A stretch of 64,000 bases of DNA, taken from positions 22,654,817 through 22,718,816 of the forward strand of contig CM055876.1 in NCBI GenBank assembly GCA_029582165.1, given 5' to 3'. Positions 33,130 to 46,094 of the stretch are shown piece by piece. Within the stretch, counting starts at the first letter, position 1, and the number at the start of each line of letters is the position of its first letter. The translations under genes and the position numbers were made by a program. This DNA comes from Portulaca oleracea (Eukaryota > Streptophyta > Magnoliopsida > Caryophyllales > Portulacaceae). A model generated the notes under the pieces. That model saw only the letters and a program-made list of their open reading frames with translations. It did no database searches and had not been told where the DNA came from.

Positions 33130-34560
33130 TCTCCCTCTAAAATCTACTCTCTATCTTTATTATTTTTATTTCTAGGGTTTTTGAATTATGGATGGTTTTT
33201 ACTTTCAGAATTTGTATACCATTAACTGTATTTTTTTTATATTTTGCTGGTCCTAAAAAAATTAAAATCGTATTCAAATGGCATCAAAATTATCCTCTAT
33301 ATTTTTATACAATTTTTCTCATTCCTACTCCAGTTTTTCTAGTTTTTGCCTACAAAATGTTATAAAATGTAGTTATTAAAAGAATTTTTAAATTACTTTT
33401 TGAGAATCCTAACATTATTATGATTTTTTAAAAAAATAAGGGAGAAAAATCATAAAAATTGAAAAAAAATAGGGACAACATAGTAAATTTACTCAAATTC
33501 GCGGGAAGTATTGTGCTAAATTTTGGATCAAGCACCAGTTAAAATTCATAATGCTTAACCCCCTGACTTGGTAGTGTTCCACTGGAAGTCTGGAATACAA
33601 TTTTTCATTCTTTAGGATCACCGAAATACAGAATGATAGACCGACGTATAAAAGCTGAAAATAAAAATTGCCAAAATACAATTTTCATTTTCTATTTGGT
33701 TTTGTAATTTAATTTGTGTCCGTGCTTGCTTGGATGCATTTTAGGGAAAAGCTTCTGCATTCAAGTTGTGGTCCTCGCTAGTCGCGGTACCGTGTGAATT
33801 CAAGATCATTTTGGGTAGCACTAACAAAAATTTGAGTTCGGGTAAATTCAAGTTGGACAAATTTGATCAATGTCAAAATTCGGACAAGAAGTTCATGTCC
33901 GGACCCAGTTTTATTTCGGGTCGGACAATTCGGACGAAACTAAAGTCAGGTTCATACAATAGAAAAAAGAGAAATTTATGTCTGAATATTCGATCAATTC
34001 GGTCAATATCAAAACTCGGACAAAAAATTTATGTTCAGATCCGGTTTTTTCTAGGTCGGACTATTCGGATAATCCGGGTCGGCAAACCAACTCTAATTTT
34101 GGGTGAAAGTTTCAGCCCAGCCCAGTTGTCCCAAGTTCGAAGCTTGTCATCAGCCTATTAAGGCTCGCCACTACTTTTACAACAGCGCCACTGTCATTTT
34201 TCAGGAACAATATCCCTCAGACAATTAGAGCGCTCCATCCACCATTTTTACCACAGCGTCACTGTAATATTTTAGCAACAACATCCTTTGTGCATGCCCA
34301 TGAAAATGTAACACTGACCACACAGAACGTAAATGAAGACAAGATTAGCAAGTATGGCAGCTTGTATGGTTGGGAACTCAAGATGCATGATTGTGTAGTA
34401 CGCGTCTAACTTGACAATTCCCATAGGGATATATGTAACGAATAGCTGCAGCAAGTTTTTGTAGCAATATTTAGAATTGAAGAAAGATAACACATGTCAC
34501 ATCAACATCTGAACTCTATACCCCATACCAAAATGTAACCTGAAAGTTGCTCTTTCACAA
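33130..34560. other. Spacer between VHA-c and polyprenol reductase, with degenerate ATTCGGAC repeats
   Basis: No gene supported. The stretch 33830-34100 repeats aattcggac/gggtcggac motifs, with two related blocks roughly 130-150 bases apart. A second pair near 34160-34260 repeats accacagcgccactgt-like sequence. Such motifs occur in decayed plant repeats. The rest is AT-rich. Confidence 0.4.
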
Positions 34561-34833
34561 GACACTGAAATCAAACACAGTTACAACGAACATAACTATG
34601 TGTTACAAGTGTGTCAATCTGTTTACCAAGAACCTATTGCTATACTGGTATGACAATTGGAGGTGTATCCTCCTCACCGGGGGTTGAATCATAATGGCCA
34701 CAATGTGCTCTTCGAGGCTCCCCGTGGGCATGCTTCTAGGGCTAGATGGTCTCCATTAACCCTAGCTTGGTGTTTTTTGCAACCCCCTCATGCTGTTGGT
34801 CCAATGACTGCTTGTGCCATAGCCCACAAGCTA

Positions 34834-37800
34834 TTAATAGATGAATGGGATAATGGCATAGCGACTGCTGGGATAGTTGTCGAACTTGAGTTTGTACCAT
34901 CGATGTGTCTCTGCTGCCGCCAACACAAGATTTGCCACCTGCAATATATGATCTAATAAGTTTCCTCATCTTTAAAAGACGGGGAGGGGGAGGGGGGGAG
35001 GTACATGTTAGTTCAGATAAAGAAGGTTACCACAAATCCAAAAAGCAACCAGACTGTCAAATCCAGAGCTCCGCTTGCAACCACAAGACCAGCATAGATT
35101 ACCTTCATTCTCAACCCGGTCATAGTTACTACCACGATGAAATATACAGCTCAATATGGAAACTAAAAGCCTTTTCTTTTCCTTTTTTAGGAAGGGGATG
35201 GGTGTTATAGAGTTAAGGAAGCAGAGCATTACTATCTCAGCCAGATAATGTGCAGATGAAACAATTTCAAACCAGTCACCATGTGGGATTGCGTAAGCAT
35301 CGGCTTTTTCCTTGTCTGATCGCAGATTACCCTGGTCAAAAATTTAAAAATTGGGGTGAAAAAGAACACCACAGCGTTGGATGAGGAAAAAAGTATTTGT
35401 CACAGAACACAGCCTACATTATCAAAGTCTGGGATCATGATTGTAAAAATCATCACTAAGGTCACATAAAGGAAAACAAACAGAGAGACTGGAATTGTAA
35501 CACAAGGCCAATACTGAGCAAATAGTCTCATTTGTTTGCAAATGCATAGATTAGTTGTCCAGCTGGTGAAATTATTGTACAGTAGTACTCACAAGAATCG
35601 CATGACATTGACGCTGATGAAGCCAACCCCAGAAGAAAATGGCTGCTCCAACCCATGGGCACCAACCAATCTTCAAGAGAGGGCTGAGGTAATCTGACCA
35701 TTGAAATTCAAGAGGCGGCATGCTATCCTTTCCTTGCACAATGTACTCCGTCACCCAATCTACTACATAGTCAAATACTTCTGGCGCACTGTTGCAGCAA
35801 AGGGAAAGCGAGGCTGCAGTATAAAAGCTAAACCCATATGAAACACATTAGGGAAACAAGAGAAGAGTAAAAAGACAGCAGAAAATAGGCAACAAGTACC
35901 CTGTGCCCAACTGCCCATAATGTAACTGGAAATAACTAGAGAATACAGTGTAAAATTTTGGAAATTTTACCAAACATATAACAAGTACTCATTCACATTA
36001 TTCGAATTACCCAACTATTCCAAAATTTTACATGTTCTTCCAATATTTTGCCAACCAATATTTACCAAAATTTACCCAATCTAAATCTACCCCTCAAAAG
36101 AACGCATCCAATTAGAGTTGACATGGATACATAAGAATAGAAACCAAATGGCACTTAAGATAGCATAGAAAACTTTAGGAAGCAATTAGAAAACCTTACT
36201 AAATGCCTGTCAAATATCCAAGGACATGCATCCGAGCTGTACTGCTGTACTTAAACACATAGAGAGACTCGTACAGGCGCCAAAATACTTGAATTTCCAT
36301 CAACAAAAGAAGAAAGACTGATCGCCAAACCCTGTAACTATGCTCCGCCGAAGGTGAATGTGTCTCTTGAATGGAGAAAATATGTGAACCTCCAGTCAGG
36401 TAGCTAGCAAGACTAGAATGAGACGTGGACTCAGACACCAATAATCCCATTTTATGAGCATACACCCAAGTTGACAGAAGCAACAATGATGTCCACACCA
36501 CAGCCAATGCATAGAAATGACAGAAAAATTTTTGAGGCACATTGAGTTTCTGCAAATTTAACAAAAACATGTCAGCAAATTAACTATTATTAATTATGAA
36601 TATCATCTAAAAGGCCATGAAGAATTACATGATTTCAGTTAAAAAGAAAGCGAAATAAGCAGTTAACAGAAGCTTCAAACAAAGTCTTACAGTCTTTAAG
36701 TATTGGCACAAATACTTAAGTCCACGAGTGGGACAGTAAGCACTAAAACACAAGGAAGTCACATATTTCTATAATTGAACAAATAGCTAGCAATCTCACT
36801 CAAACTTTACCTTTACAGTCTACAACTTGAACCAAGAACCATTACAAAAATCAAGACCTGAAGATGAATCATAGACACTTTTACAGTCGTCCTATAATTC
36901 AATGAGTTTGAACGGAAACAGAGACATCCTGTCTCATGTCAAGCTTCAAGGCAGTATTCTATGTATCATAATTCATAACCAAAAGTTTCATCCATATGAC
37001 CACCCTTATAGCTTATGCCATCTTATCACTAGACAAAGCACCTAAAACTCCCTCACACTTGCATCGCCTTGTCATTCTATCCTTTAATAGGTGATATACC
37101 ATTGGGTATAGCCACTTCATTCAATCACTAGGACCAGAAAATCAATTTTTAATGTCAAAACTAGCTACTAGGGTCTTTACCAATATCACATTTTAAAGAG
37201 GATATTACATATATTCCCCTTCAGGTTAAGCGTAATTACGAAGTTACCCATGTTAAATTTTTAACTTTCATACCACCTTAACTTTGCTACTAAATAAATT
37301 TCAGCCAAAGCATGATTTTTGATGAATAGACTGAATGTCCGTGTCAATGGATTTTAAGTAACTTTGATTGACCCCTCTTACTAATTTGAGGTAGAAATCA
37401 TATTTATAAATGTGCTTTTGGATTATAATAATGCCAACTTAAAACAAAGAGATGGGTCAAACTAAAAATAAAATGAAAATAAAAATTAGGGGGTCAACAA
37501 AAGTTTACTTAGAGCACAATCGAAAGGTCATTTAGTCTCGAAAACCATATTTTGGCTGGAAAAGTATTTAGTAGCAAAGTTGAGGGGCATAAAAGTTAAG
37601 TTGCACACAACATTGGTAACTTTGTGATTACACTAAATCTCAGGGGTATATATGTAAAATATCCTTCTAAAGATGACGAGCCGATTATTTTTCAAACCTG
37701 CAATTGCAAAATATGTTACAAGCATGACATATATTTACCTCATATCCCATTCATAAACAAAGACATTGCAAAACCCACCAACAAAGAAGCGGCTTATTAA

Positions 37801-38606
37801 ATATGAATCTAACAGCTGCAAGTGCACTCCTATACCAAATGTCTAGTCAAACTGTCACAGTTGACAAGAAAGTTATGTCTCGACCTCTCTACTAACAATC
37901 TAGTACTAACCAAAGTAGCAATCCCCCTCCCCTCTTCCTTCCCTTCATCCTACCATTATCTAGACTCTAGAAAGCACTCCAGAAGTTTTACGGATTCCAT
38001 GTCGTGTTATCTTTTTTTTTTTTTTGGTTATAAATTCAGATGCATTTCCTGGCAAAACAGGAAAACAAAGACAAGATATTACTTTTCCTACCTAAGCAGC
38101 CCACAAAGTGATTATAGTAGTAAGTACAGCTTATCCTTTCAACAATTACATCTCTAGTGACAACATCATTACTTTGGGACCACAACTCATAAAGCATGGC
38201 CACAATATATGAGTACAGCATCTTTGTGTTGAAAGTCTCACATAGTGAGATTAAACATTAAAATCAATGTACTTGCATTACCAAGAAGAAGCCCTGCATA
38301 AATAGCCCAGAACTGCTGTAAACATTAATTCATCAAATCCAGGCTCCAGCAATCACCTTTGCAAATAAAAAAAAAGAAAAGAAAAAACAGCCAGCAATGA
38401 TTCGAATTTTCCCGAAATTCAGAGTGGAGGGGAGAGGAACATACACTGAAACGAGAAGAAGTCTGGATAATCTTGCCTCTGCCAGCAGAAATAACAACTA
38501 TTTTGTGGATGAATTGAAAAGGAGAAGATGGTAAATAAGCAATTAGAATAGGCAAAATCCCAGCAATCCATCCCAATCTCAACAAACTCACAATCCCAAA
38601 CTCCAT
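34834..38606 (-). CDS. Polyprenol reductase (SRD5A3/DFG10 family)
   Basis: Reduces the alpha-isoprene unit of polyprenol to give dolichol for ER N-glycosylation; plant members are PPRD1/PPRD2. Six exons: 38606-38445, 36549-36200, 35827-35593, 35331-35233, 35102-35031 and 34938-34834. All phases agree and give 340 residues, the usual family size. Start: the ATG at 38606 ([16 protein letters not shown]) fits the family better than an in-frame ATG 8 codons upstream. Hydrophobic segments recur through the protein, with [32 protein letters not shown] and [20 protein letters not shown]. The conserved steroid-reductase C-terminus is [20 protein letters not shown], ending PFIY. Intron 1 is about 1.9 kb and AT-rich. 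Intact; multi-pass ER membrane location is inferred from the family. Confidence 0.92.
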
Positions 38607-38659
38607 TTTCAGCCTAAAATCAATCTTCATGTCTCATTCAAACACTCACCCAAGAGAAC

Positions 38660-40540
38660 CCAAGACCCAAAGTTCCTATCTTTCTTGTCTTTATCTCCTA
38701 AGCCCAAAGTACCCTTTACACTTTGTCCTAAGTGGGTATCTGGGGTTGCCTTTCAATGGAGCTTTCGGTAAAAGATACTTAGATTAAGGAATGAGCAACA
38801 GCAAAAGTAAAATCTATGCCAATCGCACACTTAATGAGAAACCTCTATTCCTCAAATTACCATTAATTTCAAGTGAAGTCAATTCAGGGTTCAATCCATT
38901 CTATGCTTCCCGAATTCCTTCTCCTACTCGATTTCATCATTTTCGTCTCTTCTTCTCGTTCCCAAATTCGGCGCTGCTGTTACTGTTATTGCTACTTCAC
39001 TTCTTTGTCCTCCAGGTTCCTCCTTCTCTTACAATGTATTCTCTCCCACTCTCTCTATCTCTGTCTATGCTCACACTGCTTGTTTGCTCTTCTGTCTTTG
39101 CCTTTTCTCAATATGTGTAGTCTGTAGTACATCTATGACCTGTACATGCCACAAAACATGCAAAGAAAATAAGCAGTTTTTTCAAAATGGTAAGCGGTCC
39201 ATCCATTGGACCTCCATGGAATGTAATAACATAAGCATTGGACTGTGTTCAATGGAGACATAGCCCTAACAGCAGGACAATGAGGAGCTCGAAGGGGACA
39301 ATAGACCTTCACACCAATACCACTGGAGCACAGGGCTCTTAGTACAAAGATAATAAGCATGCAACTTGTAAAGCACTGTTTTTTTCCTCCCAAAACTCAA
39401 TGCCTATACCATGGGCCTGTGTCCTAAATGATCCTTGCTACTGTTTATCCAAGCTCTGTTCGCACTACTCTTCACATTTATTTGGCTACTACGAATGCTC
39501 ATTACCAATCTACTGAATGCTCTTTAATACATATTACCCAATGTTCATATGTAGTAAAATGCTCATAAGTACATAGATTGCTTATTATCACCCTTGCTCA
39601 ATGCTCATTACTACACTATATGTTCAAGTGTTCAACACCATATGTATTGGACGGTACTATAATGTTCATTATTACATATACTCACTGTTCATGATCAGAC
39701 ACAGGTACGACAAGGAAAATGAAGAGTCGGAGTAACATAGGATCACACACATAGTTACCCAGGACGGGATTCGATACAAAGTTCATTACCACATTACCAA
39801 ATGTTGATTACCACACCTCTACTCAGTGTTCATTACCATTCATCACCATTCTCTATCTCTCTCGTCCTCCAAAAAAAATTCTCATTTGATACTTTACAAA
39901 TTGCTCTTTCCTTAATCAATAGAATGCTCATTACCACATTATTGAATGCTAACCACTTAACTAAGTGATGCTCATTACCCCATTATTAAAGTGCTCACAA
40001 TGAAGTGAAAGATAACAGCATTGTGTTGGTGGCCGTGATGGTTTAGAGAGGGAGGGAGACAGAGAAGAGAGGGACTGGACGCTTAAATTATACTCTAATT
40101 GAACCGATTCTTCAAAACAAGGGTCTAATTACACAAATAACTGCCACTGAATCTAGTGTTTAATCAGGTAATCCTGTCTGTATATTGAAATTTCTCCATT
40201 ATATTGAATTAGACCAATTCTTCAGTTGAATAACTCAAGCCTCTCAGCTGATTTATTTGTAATATAAAAAGCCGCTAAACATTACCAATTTACCACATAT
40301 ATGAAAGGAACCAGAGATTTTAGTAGAGCAGAAAGCAATTTGGTTTGAGAAAAGCATCAAATGAAATCATGCATTCAAGTGCAAACCCCTTCTATTGGAT
40401 TTAATAGTTGGGTACTCAAAGTGATAATAAAACCAACATCGAATTCAGAAACAAAATCAATTGCATCATGAATTCATCTGAGGTGAGAACTGAGAAAGAG
40501 AATAGAAGACTAGAAGAGGAGAGTGAGAGTGAGAGGAGAC
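38660..40540. other. Spacer upstream of polyprenol reductase with a degenerate minisatellite
   Basis: The forward ORF near 38791-39120 is Ser/Leu-rich and unsupported. From about 39430 to 40000 the motif aatgctcattacc/tac recurs at irregular 20-30-base spacing with many substitutions, a decayed short tandem repeat. No conserved coding sequence seen. Confidence 0.4.
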
Positions 40541-40544
40541 CTAC

Positions 40545-40675
40545 CTGACGTCCATGCCGGAGTAGTTGTCGGCGAAGCGAGAAGAGAGCAGCGACTAATG
40601 GTTGACGAGAAAACCCGGCGAAGAAGAAGATCAAGGCATTGCCAGAAAGGTGAAAAAAACAGCTATTTATATAAG
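40545..40675 (-). promoter_or_regulatory. Candidate minus-strand promoter and first exon
   Basis: TATATAAATA (minus strand, 40674-40665) is followed about 80-120 bases downstream by ATGGACGTCAG and a consensus-like donor GTAGGTC (40544). No matching coding exons were found toward 38.7 kb, so it may drive a non-coding transcript or an alternative 5' leader of polyprenol reductase. The RPS6 gene starts in the opposite direction about 300 bases away. Confidence 0.35.
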
Positions 40676-41485
40676 CCACAAAATCCCGGTCTGACCGCGG
40701 TTTTCACAAACTGGCCGGTCCAGGGTTTGATAACATCGCATTAAACCCATTACTTACATAAGTTACATTTCAAGCATTACTTACATCGCTGCAGACGAAC
40801 AAGGAAGAGGTGAGGGTTGTACTGTTCACTTCAGTGGCCGCCGACGGATAATACGCCGTGGAAACTGCCGGAAACCACCGCCGGAGAAGTGGTACGCAAA
40901 GGTTTCTCTTTTTTCGATCTGGGTTTCAATATGGGTTTGTTTTCGCTCTTCTTCTTCTTCTTGGCCATGCTTTGGGTTTAGGCTCTTACCCACCATGGTT
41001 AGGGTTTGGCGTCTCAAAGCCATTACAAGCAGCCCCTCCTCTTCTAGCTTAAGATTCAGCGACAAAGATTGCTTCTTTAGGGTTTTAATATTCAAATTAT
41101 CTTGGGTGTAGGTCCTAAGTTTTTGGGTAGGGTCTTTGACAGTTTTAGGGTTCTACGTCCACCGTCTACTCTTCTCGCTCTCAGCTATTGTAAATTGCAA
41201 TTGTTGTTGTTACAAATCATTCTAATTTTTGGCGCTTCATTTTGACATTGATTGAAAGATGCCTATTTGGTAGTCAGTTTGTTCCATCCCCTGAATATAC
41301 TTCGCCAATTTTGGGGGTACTTTATGAGCGGCTTGAGCTGAATAAAGTCTCTAATTCGTGCTCCCATTTGTTGCCAGCTGTATTTCAATTCATGCTTGTA
41401 ATTAGGGTTGTGTTTTTTTTCTGATGATCTATTCAGATTGGGTATCCATTAAGCTGTGAAGAAGGAGAAGTACGAAAGGGGGAAA

Positions 41486-44400
41486 ATGCCTCTGTATGAT
41501 TGTGTTATGCTGCTAAAACCTCATGTGAAAAAGGAATCCTTGATGGACCTGGTTGCTCGGGTGGGCAGGCATGTTTGTGCTCAGAATGGCGTGCTTACTG
41601 ATATCAAGTCCTTTGGAACTGTGCAATTGGGTTACGGTATTAAGAAGCTTGATGGAAGATACTTTCAGGTGATCATCTGGAACCTTTTATGTACTTCCTA
41701 GCTCTACGATTAAACTGATTTTGTTTCCCCTGACTGAAAGGAGGCGAAGGGGGGAAATTCTAGTATGTCCGCTAGTCATTTGCGTTACCCGCATGTTTTG
41801 TTTCTTTACCTTGATTATGTATGGCGACTTCTATAATTCATTGGTCACATGGGTCAAACGGCTCTCTGTGGAGCTGCATCTTGTTCCTTAGTGTGCCCGA
41901 AGCTGTTTATATTTTTTCATTGGACGAAAGATCTTGGTTATTTGTGGATTTCTATATATGCTATTTGGACTGGTCACTGGTTCTAATCTTTTCAATCTGT
42001 TGCTATAAACCATTCAATTCCTGTCTGGCGGTAGTGGTTGATGACTAGATGAACACGTCCCCAAGTGATAGAACTGGACTTAGATGAACATGACCTTAAA
42101 CTTAAAAAATAAAATATAAAATCCTTTAAGCATCCTCTTTTCATTTTCTTGTTGAGGCTTAGTTTGAAGACTTTGTCCCATAGTGTCCTTGGTTCTTATT
42201 GAAGACTAACTGGTGAATTTCAGTTGAGGGATCTTCCTAGATCATTGTCTATTAGTTCAGTATGTCAGTGTGGGGAAACTCTTCTGGGGGAACAAGAGAA
42301 AGCATCTTACCGTGGATCGTTGCAAATAGGGTTCCTTGTTAGTCAACAAGAGAAAGCATCTAACCATGTGTTAATTGCTACTGTTGTTTTGGTGTTGTAA
42401 TTGATTAATGAATGGACAAGGTTCATATGATAACAATAGGGCTAAAAGTTAGATTCTGTTGAAATTTCTCCTTTGAAAGTTGTCTCCTTTAGCGTGTGTA
42501 CAGAACTCTAAGGTTATTGTACCCTTTAAATGTTGCTGTAAGCCTAATTTTTGATTTGGAATTCTTATAATACATTCTTTCATTGACTTCAATTACACCA
42601 TCTCATGCCCACTTCTGTGATGGGCTGTGCAGAGGTAAATTATATGATAGTGTACTTTAGTACCCAACAGCCCTTTAACTTCTTGGATTTGTTTGTTGTT
42701 TGTACTTGGTAGAGGACATTATTGTCTAGATTATTCTTCTTGTCGAGTAGCATCCCCCCCCCCCCCCCCAAATCACTACCACCACCACACCCATGACCCA
42801 ACCCAAAAAAAAAAAAAATGCTTTGGTTCATTTTTTAAGATATTTTCACTAGCAAGTAGCAAGCCATAAAATCATACCATCACTTCACCTAGTTTATGGG
42901 TTTTCCTTCTCCGTGTCATAAAATATTCCTTCTTTGCTCCCTATTAAACTGCATACTTGTTAACCATTTAGAATCCTGTGTCTGCCTTCTGTTGACCTCA
43001 ACAGGTAGGTAAGGAAGCCTGGGTTATTCACATTCTTGTACCTACACGGATTCTAGTGCCTGTTTCCAATACCTCTATTGCCGCAACCCCCCTTTTTTTG
43101 TCTATATGTATTTCATGGAAAGCCACAGAGGTTCTTCTAAAATTTTGAGGGCATCTTATCTAACCATTATGAACTTATAATGTGAGGTAACAGGATGATA
43201 GGATTCATGGAGTTTTAGGGATGAGTCCTGGCAGTAACTTCCTGTGATTTGCATTGCTCTCAGATATTTTTGTTCTACAAAAGTCCAACTTTAGACAAGA
43301 AAGTGGGAAAAGAGGAACTATTGTAGACAAATGAAGCCGTAAACAAAAGAGAACTTGATCAGGCTTCTTATGAATGGGTGGATGTGCATGTATGATTTTG
43401 TATAACAATGTCTGACATATCATACTTAGATAAAAGAAGTTTTACGAGAGGAATCAAACAATCCATCAGCATGAACTCCGATGCAGGTTGATAAAGCATG
43501 AGTTAAAGCACGCCTGTAAAAAAGAACAAATCTGAGCACAAACTATTCTGTGAAAAGAAAAACAAACTCACTCAAGAAAGGAGAAAGATAAAGAGAAACT
43601 GCTTTACATAGCTTGCATCATTGATGAACACCCCAAAGTGCCAATGATTGCTTAATGGAAAATCTTACCTATGATTCTTCGTTCCTGAATGAAAGCATGA
43701 AAAAATTAGTTTTTTGACTCTCGGTCAACTTTCAATTCACATATTTCATTGCTTTACGTTCATTTGGTATATCTGGAACAATTGCATCTGAGTCTGACTG
43801 ACGACCTCTCATGGACATTGGTCATCAATGGCATAAGACACCCATGGGGGATCATCTCTCCCTCAGGGATCATATCACTTCAATGCACTGCACAACCATT
43901 TCCAACTCATCCAGTGACAGAGGACGGCCCATTATGCTGATACATTTCTCATATTTGACATTAATTTTTCAATCCGTTGCCTTGCTTTTGGTGTACTTTT
44001 CTCTTCATGCTTTCTCCATCTCCAACTTGTAAGTTTTATCACTAGGGACCTTTCCCTTCAGGATCATGTGTTCAGAAAAGGGACATGCATGCTATAGTTT
44101 CCCATTCTTACACAGGCCAATAACCGAAAGAGAATTCTTGCAGCTCTCATCTTAAAACATATGCACCGTTGTTGAAAATGTGTTGTAAGAAGATATGAAA
44201 GTGCTCAACTTCTTGCTACATGACATGTTTCAGCATACGTTAGTATGTACTTGGGAACTTATTCTTCTCTTGAGCGTACAAAAGCAGCAGTGATCATGGT
44301 ATTGTATGTCATTGCGTTAGGAGCACATTCTCACTGGACATGTTATTGAACAGATCACATGTATCCTTAAACCTCCCTGATTTGCTCAGGATGAAAATCA

Positions 44401-45586
44401 AGGCACTGTAAAAGTTAGCATCATGCTGCACCCCTTTCTCTTCTCCTCTCCCATGTTTCCAAGGATCGGTTTATGTCTATTGCTTTACCAAAGCAAGCAT
44501 AACCATAGCATAAGTTACCACATTTGGAGGGCAACCTTTTTGCTGCATCTCATCGAAAACCTCTTCAACTTTCCGAAAATCTCTCTTGACAATGATACTC
44601 TAGAAATGGAGTATAGCATACAACATTGGGGGGACACCCATGTCACTTCATTTTATTTTCATGTAATGATGTTAACAATTTGCATCAAGTCTTAGGAAGG
44701 ACTGCTTATTAACATCAATGTTATCTGTGCATGCACGCAGTTGTAGAAAAGAGGTCAAGTATTTAGATTCTTCATCGTTGTTGTGCTTTGTTGCATATTT
44801 CTATTGGTTCCTTTTCAGTAGGGATTACGTTTCTTGTTTGATAATAGAATAGAGGATAGAGGGCCAGTAAACATGTGGAAAGAAAGAATGCTGGATTTTG
44901 AAAAATGACCATTCCTCCTGTCCTGTGCTGGATTTTGATAGGTTTAGCGAGCTGCAATTTTAACAAACAAGGAGGACGATTGTATTAACCTTCAGTTATT
45001 TGGATGGTAGGCTTTTATTTTGAAGCTGCCTATGAAGGAGATGGAAGCAAAACTAGAGCTTTTCTGTAAAATTTGCCATTAAAGTACAATTTGCTGGGCT
45101 TATTTGTCATGGGGTTGGAGGGTTAATGTTGGCGTTGCCTAATGGTTACATGTACAACTTTTAGCGATTTGCTTAGATCATGTGGCTGACATTTTGTTTT
45201 CCTATCTGAAAAAATGTGGCTGGCATTCTGCTTACCCTGAAATCAAAACATGGTTGTACTGTATGTATATATGGGTGCAGGGACAACTGATGCAGATGAC
45301 AATGATGGCAACACCCAACATCAACAAGGAGCTGCATTACTTGAACAAAGAAGACCGGCTGCTACGATGGCTCCTTGTGAAACACCGTGACACGCAGTAT
45401 GGTCTTGACTTCACAAGCAGCGAAGATGCAATGGGTGAAGACATCAGGTTTGCAAAACCTCCTATGTATGATGGTGAAACTGTGTATAAGAAGCATCGGA
45501 ATTCGGATTCAGATTCAGATTTGGACTTAGATTGGGATGTTGCGGATGGGAATGAAAAGTATGTTGAGGGTGAGAATCAAGAGTAA
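41486..45586 (+). CDS. RPS6: Organellar small-subunit ribosomal protein bS6 (RPS6)
   Basis: bS6 binds 16S-type rRNA on the platform of bacterial-type small ribosomal subunits. This nuclear copy should serve mitochondria or plastids; it resembles plant genes described as EF1B/ribosomal protein S6 family. Two coding exons, 41486-41668 and 45281-45586, meet in phase 0 and give 162 residues. The S6 fold is visible: MPLYDCVMLLKPHV (strand 1), VGRHVCAQNGVLTDIKSFGT, LGYGIKKLDGRYFQGQLMQM and a LLVKHR-type end. An acidic tail (DSDSDLDLDWDV) follows. No clear transit peptide is seen, as in some organellar S6 proteins. A TTCAG just before 41436 suggests a 5'UTR intron from a first exon near 40850-40900. 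The coding intron is 3.6 kb. Confidence 0.88.
43740..44605 (-). pseudogene. PPR-protein relic inside the RPS6 intron
   Basis: On the minus strand the sequence just below 44600 encodes a clear pentatricopeptide-repeat unit (RKVEEVFDEMQQKGCPPN, VVTYAMVMLALVK). More decayed repeat-like pieces follow (ANFYSALIFILSKSGRFKDT, ILKGKVPSDKTYKLEM) in shifting frames with several stops. It looks like a fragment of an organelle-targeted PPR gene dropped into the intron antisense to the host. It cannot encode a protein now. Confidence 0.6.
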
Positions 45587-45860
45587 TGAGCGGAGACGCA
45601 GATCAAAGAGGCCTTGATGATAATAGGATTTCTCGAGTTCTTTGTCTTCCGGCTGAGATGCTGTCTTTTGTTAAGCTAATCCACAGCAGAGCTCATTATA
45701 CACAGCCCTCAGAAGACTGTTCAGTTTGGATAATAATGTTAGTCTTATCACCTTTGAGCTTTGTTTTTTTGATAGTGTTGGAGAACACAGTTAGTCAGGG
45801 TACAAAATTGTTGAATGCCCTCGATCATTAGTACGTTTTGATGTTTGATTATTGATCGTG

Positions 45861-46094
45861 ATGTGTAAAAAGCCTTCTTGGGCTTCCTCTCTTTTGGATC
45901 ATGCCAAGGCCCTATTCAGCAGAATCAACGGTTTAGTTCATGGATATTGGCCCAGGTACCAGATGGTGCTAGTAGTTATAGTAGCATATATCGGTTTTGG
46001 TTTAGCAATTGGTGGATGGCCATTAGATAAAGGGTTATTGACCAAGAAGGATGACCCAGAAACATATTTGATTACGAAGGATATCAAGGATTAA
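45861..46094 (+). CDS. Small single-pass membrane protein candidate, 77 aa
   Basis: ATG at 45861; an earlier TTG is not needed. One membrane segment (QMVLVVIVAYIGFGLAIGGW, about residues 34-53) is flanked by a basic N-terminal part and a charged tail (LLTKKDDPETYLITKDIKD). An AATAAA lies about 18 bases after the stop, as at a transcript 3' end. It begins only 274 bases after the RPS6 stop on the same strand, which leaves little room for a separate promoter. It could be an independent small gene, a retrocopy, or chance ORF in the RPS6 3'UTR. I do not recognise the family. Confidence 0.4.
   Translation: MCKKPSWASSLLDHAKALFSRINGLVHGYWPRYQMVLVVIVAYIGFGLAIGGWPLDKGLLTKKDDPETYLITKDIKD

Noticed and set aside
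38791..39127. Plus-strand ORFs rich in Leu and Ser, possibly a transit peptide
   Set aside because: No continuation into a conserved domain and no supporting splice structure; low-complexity C/T-rich DNA explains them.
40416..40679. 87-codon minus-strand ORF beginning MAYINSCFFHL
   Set aside because: It starts inside the TATA box region and runs through a probable leader and intron; it is more likely untranslated.
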